Assembly: GCA_947589135.1 (NCBI GenBank)
Contig: CANPZT010000023.1
Location: 1 to 15,201, forward strand
Direction of reading: 5' to 3'
Length of the DNA stretch: 15,201 nt
Origin: an uncultured Clostridia bacterium
Lineage (GTDB): Bacteria; Bacillota; Clostridia; TANB77; CAG-508
The first letter of the stretch is position 1, and every line of letters begins with the position of its first letter. The notes under the pieces are model-generated. The model saw nothing but the letters and a program-made list of their open reading frames with translations, was not told where the DNA came from and made no database searches. This document shows positions 13,765-15,201 of this stretch, piece by piece. A program made the translations under genes and the position numbers.

Positions 13765-13789
13765 AGGGAACGAATTTTTTTCGTTCCCT
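13765..13789. other. Perfect stem-loop between prkC and rsgA
   Basis: AGGGAACGAA (13765-13774) pairs perfectly with TTCGTTCCCT (13780-13789) around a T5/A5 loop. In the direction of the genes (minus) it is followed by ATAAAATT rather than a T-run, so it is a poor terminator there; on the plus strand it is followed by TTTATTTATTTTTT. It may be an attenuator, a processing or stability stem in the prkC-rsgA mRNA, or an antisense terminator. Confidence 0.6.
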
Positions 13790-13848
13790 TTATTTATTTT
13801 TTAAATATAACACTTACTTTAAAATCAAAGCTTTTAATTGTAATTAAC

Positions 13849-15201
13849 TTATTTAACAGTTTTTGAAGTCTCTGTATTAAAGTTTATAGATAATTGTCTA
13901 ACCCAATTTCCACCTTTTGAATCTGTTAAAGTTATTGTTAAATCCATTGAACCTTTTCCTGTTATTGAAGCTGTTTTTGTTGTATTTTTATCTACTCCTG
14001 AATCTGACCATAGTGTTGTATTTCCTGATTTAATTGTAATGTTTACAGTTTTTTCTATTGAAGAATTTGACTCTGAAGATGCACTATTAGTAGTTCCACT
14101 TCCTGATGTATCTTGTGTTGTTTGTGTATATCCTCCTGTTATTGATTTTACATCAATTGAGATAGTAGCAGTTTTGTTTTCAGCTATTTTATTGACTGTA
14201 ATTGTTATTGTTGTTCCTTCATCAACTTCTTTTCCTGATTCTATGCTTTGTTTTAAAACACTTCCATTATCTTTTGATGTATTTTCTTCATATGTAACAT
14301 TTACTTTTAATCCTAAATCTTCTAATGTTTTCTTTGCATTTGCTTCTGTTTGACCTATTACACTTATCATTGTTACTTGCTTAATTCCTGTTCCTGTACT
14401 TACATGAATTTTTACAGTGTCTCCAGCAAAAGCTTCTGTATCTGGTTCTATCTCTTGGCTAACTACCATTCCCTCTTCTACCGTTTTACTTGTTTCTTCT
14501 ATCACTTCTGCTTTTAATTTTGCATCTTCTATTAATTTAATTGCTTCTTCTTTTTCTTTTCCTTTTACATTTGGCACTTTTGTTTTTTCTTGCCCTTTAC
14601 TTATAACAACTTTAACTGTACTTCCTTGTTTTACTTTATTATAATTTTCAATATAAGAAGGATCTTGAGATATAACAAATCCTTCTGGAACATCTTTGTT
14701 ATATTCTTCTTTGTCTATTTCAAATTTCAACTTTGCATCTTCTATTTCTTGTTGTGCCTCTTCTTTTGATAATCCTACTATATTTGGCATAGAAACTTCT
14801 GGTGGATTTGTTGCATTTAATACTAACATTGTTCCAAATAAACTTATCATAAATAACAAAATTAAGCCTATTACGCTACTTAATACTTTATGCTCTTTAA
14901 TGAACGTTTTAAATTTGCTTTCTTTTTTTAAGTTCTTTTCTGTATCTTTATTTTTATCGCCATACATTCTTGTATCTATTTTTTGTGTCATTGCAGTTGG
15001 ATCATATTCTTCTTCTACAAAATCTCCATTTGGATTTTTAAGTGCCCTTTTTAAATCTATTAACATCTCCGTTGCTGATTGATATCTCATTGTACTATCT
15101 TTCTGTAAAGCTTTCATAATAATTCGATTAACTGCATATGGCACTTTTGGATTTATTGCTGATGGCTGTTCTGGATCCTCTTGCATATGTTTTAATGCTA
15201 C
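13849..15201 (-). CDS. prkC: PASTA-domain Ser/Thr protein kinase PrkC/PknB, C-terminal part (cut by the window edge)
   Basis: PrkC-type kinases are membrane receptors that sense muropeptides or lipid II with external PASTA domains and regulate cell wall, ribosome and germination functions. The 450 residues present begin inside the kinase C-lobe (VALKHMQEDPEQPS, then RIIMKALQKDSTMRYQS, near the end of the kinase fold), so an ATG at 15186 is internal and not the start. A charged juxtamembrane linker follows, then one membrane helix (about residues 106-128), three PASTA repeats (about 134-204, 205-272, 273-338), a Ser/Thr/Gly linker, and a final beta-rich domain (about 390-446, with LWSDSGVD and NWVRQLSINF) that is not part of the basic PrkC plan. 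The catalytic residues are outside the window. rsgA and rpe follow on the same strand. Confidence 0.95.
   Translation of the reverse strand, partial: VALKHMQEDPEQPSAINPKVPYAVNRIIMKALQKDSTMRYQSATEMLIDLKRALKNPNGDFVEEEYDPTAMTQKIDTRMYGDKNKDTEKNLKKESKFKTFIKEHKVLSSVIGLILLFMISLFGTMLVLNATNPPEVSMPNIVGLSKEEAQQEIEDAKLKFEIDKEEYNKDVPEGFVISQDPSYIENYNKVKQGSTVKVVISKGQEKTKVPNVKGKEKEEAIKLIEDAKLKAEVIEETSKTVEEGMVVSQEIEPDTEAFAGDTVKIHVSTGTGIKQVTMISVIGQTEANAKKTLEDLGLKVNVTYEENTSKDNGSVLKQSIESGKEVDEGTTITITVNKIAENKTATISIDVKSITGGYTQTTQDTSGSGTTNSASSESNSSIEKTVNITIKSGNTTLWSDSGVDKNTTKTASITGKGSMDLTITLTDSKGGNWVRQLSINFNTETSKTVK

Overview
The window comes from a low-GC, spore-forming Bacillota, most likely an uncultured member of the Clostridia. 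The evidence is the very AT-rich sequence, A/T-ending codons, strong AGGAGG ribosome binding sites, spoVG, an unlabelled 24-codon spoVM, and a PASTA-domain PrkC kinase next to rsgA and rpe. It is mostly conserved chromosomal housekeeping sequence, with a more variable surface-protein block at the left end.

Left block (1-3300, minus strand): two envelope or surface genes sharing an almost identical leader just before their start codons. One encodes a pilin-like N-terminus fused to a discoidin (F5/8 type C)-like domain. The other is a membrane-anchored protein with an InlB-type repeat and a glycine-rich region, split by a frameshift near 2010-2040. A strong sigma-A promoter (3265-3293) drives the pair.

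Middle (3350-9400): spoVG (minus) and murC (plus) are divergent; spoVG has a convincing sigma-H promoter and a palindrome at its expected transcript start. tig, clpP and clpX follow on the minus strand, giving the trigger factor/ClpXP folding and proteolysis block. murC and clpX converge on a 280-bp element (5343-5622) that is one imperfect palindrome from end to end, has TGTCAAAAGTAACAG terminal repeats and is flanked by CTA on both sides: a MITE-like insertion whose terminus supplies the murC stop codon. rpmB (plus) is divergent from tig.

Right part (9400-15201): rpmB converges on a two-gene minus-strand unit of a 49-aa membrane protein and SpoVM (24 aa). On the plus strand follow nth (endonuclease III), a 44-aa four-cysteine protein with a TTG start, and a secreted bactofilin-like beta-solenoid protein with a C-terminal membrane domain. 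On the minus strand lies prkC (cut by the window edge), rsgA and rpe, with the last two overlapping. prkC, rsgA, rpe, spoVM and rpmB lie close together in Bacillus subtilis too, so this half looks like that ancestral neighbourhood with nth, the cysteine-rich gene and the bactofilin-like gene in the middle.

No tRNA, rRNA, CRISPR array, phage genes or full-length insertion sequence was seen. The most distinctive items are the palindromic element, the overlooked SpoVM with its small membrane partner, and the leader-sharing surface gene pair.
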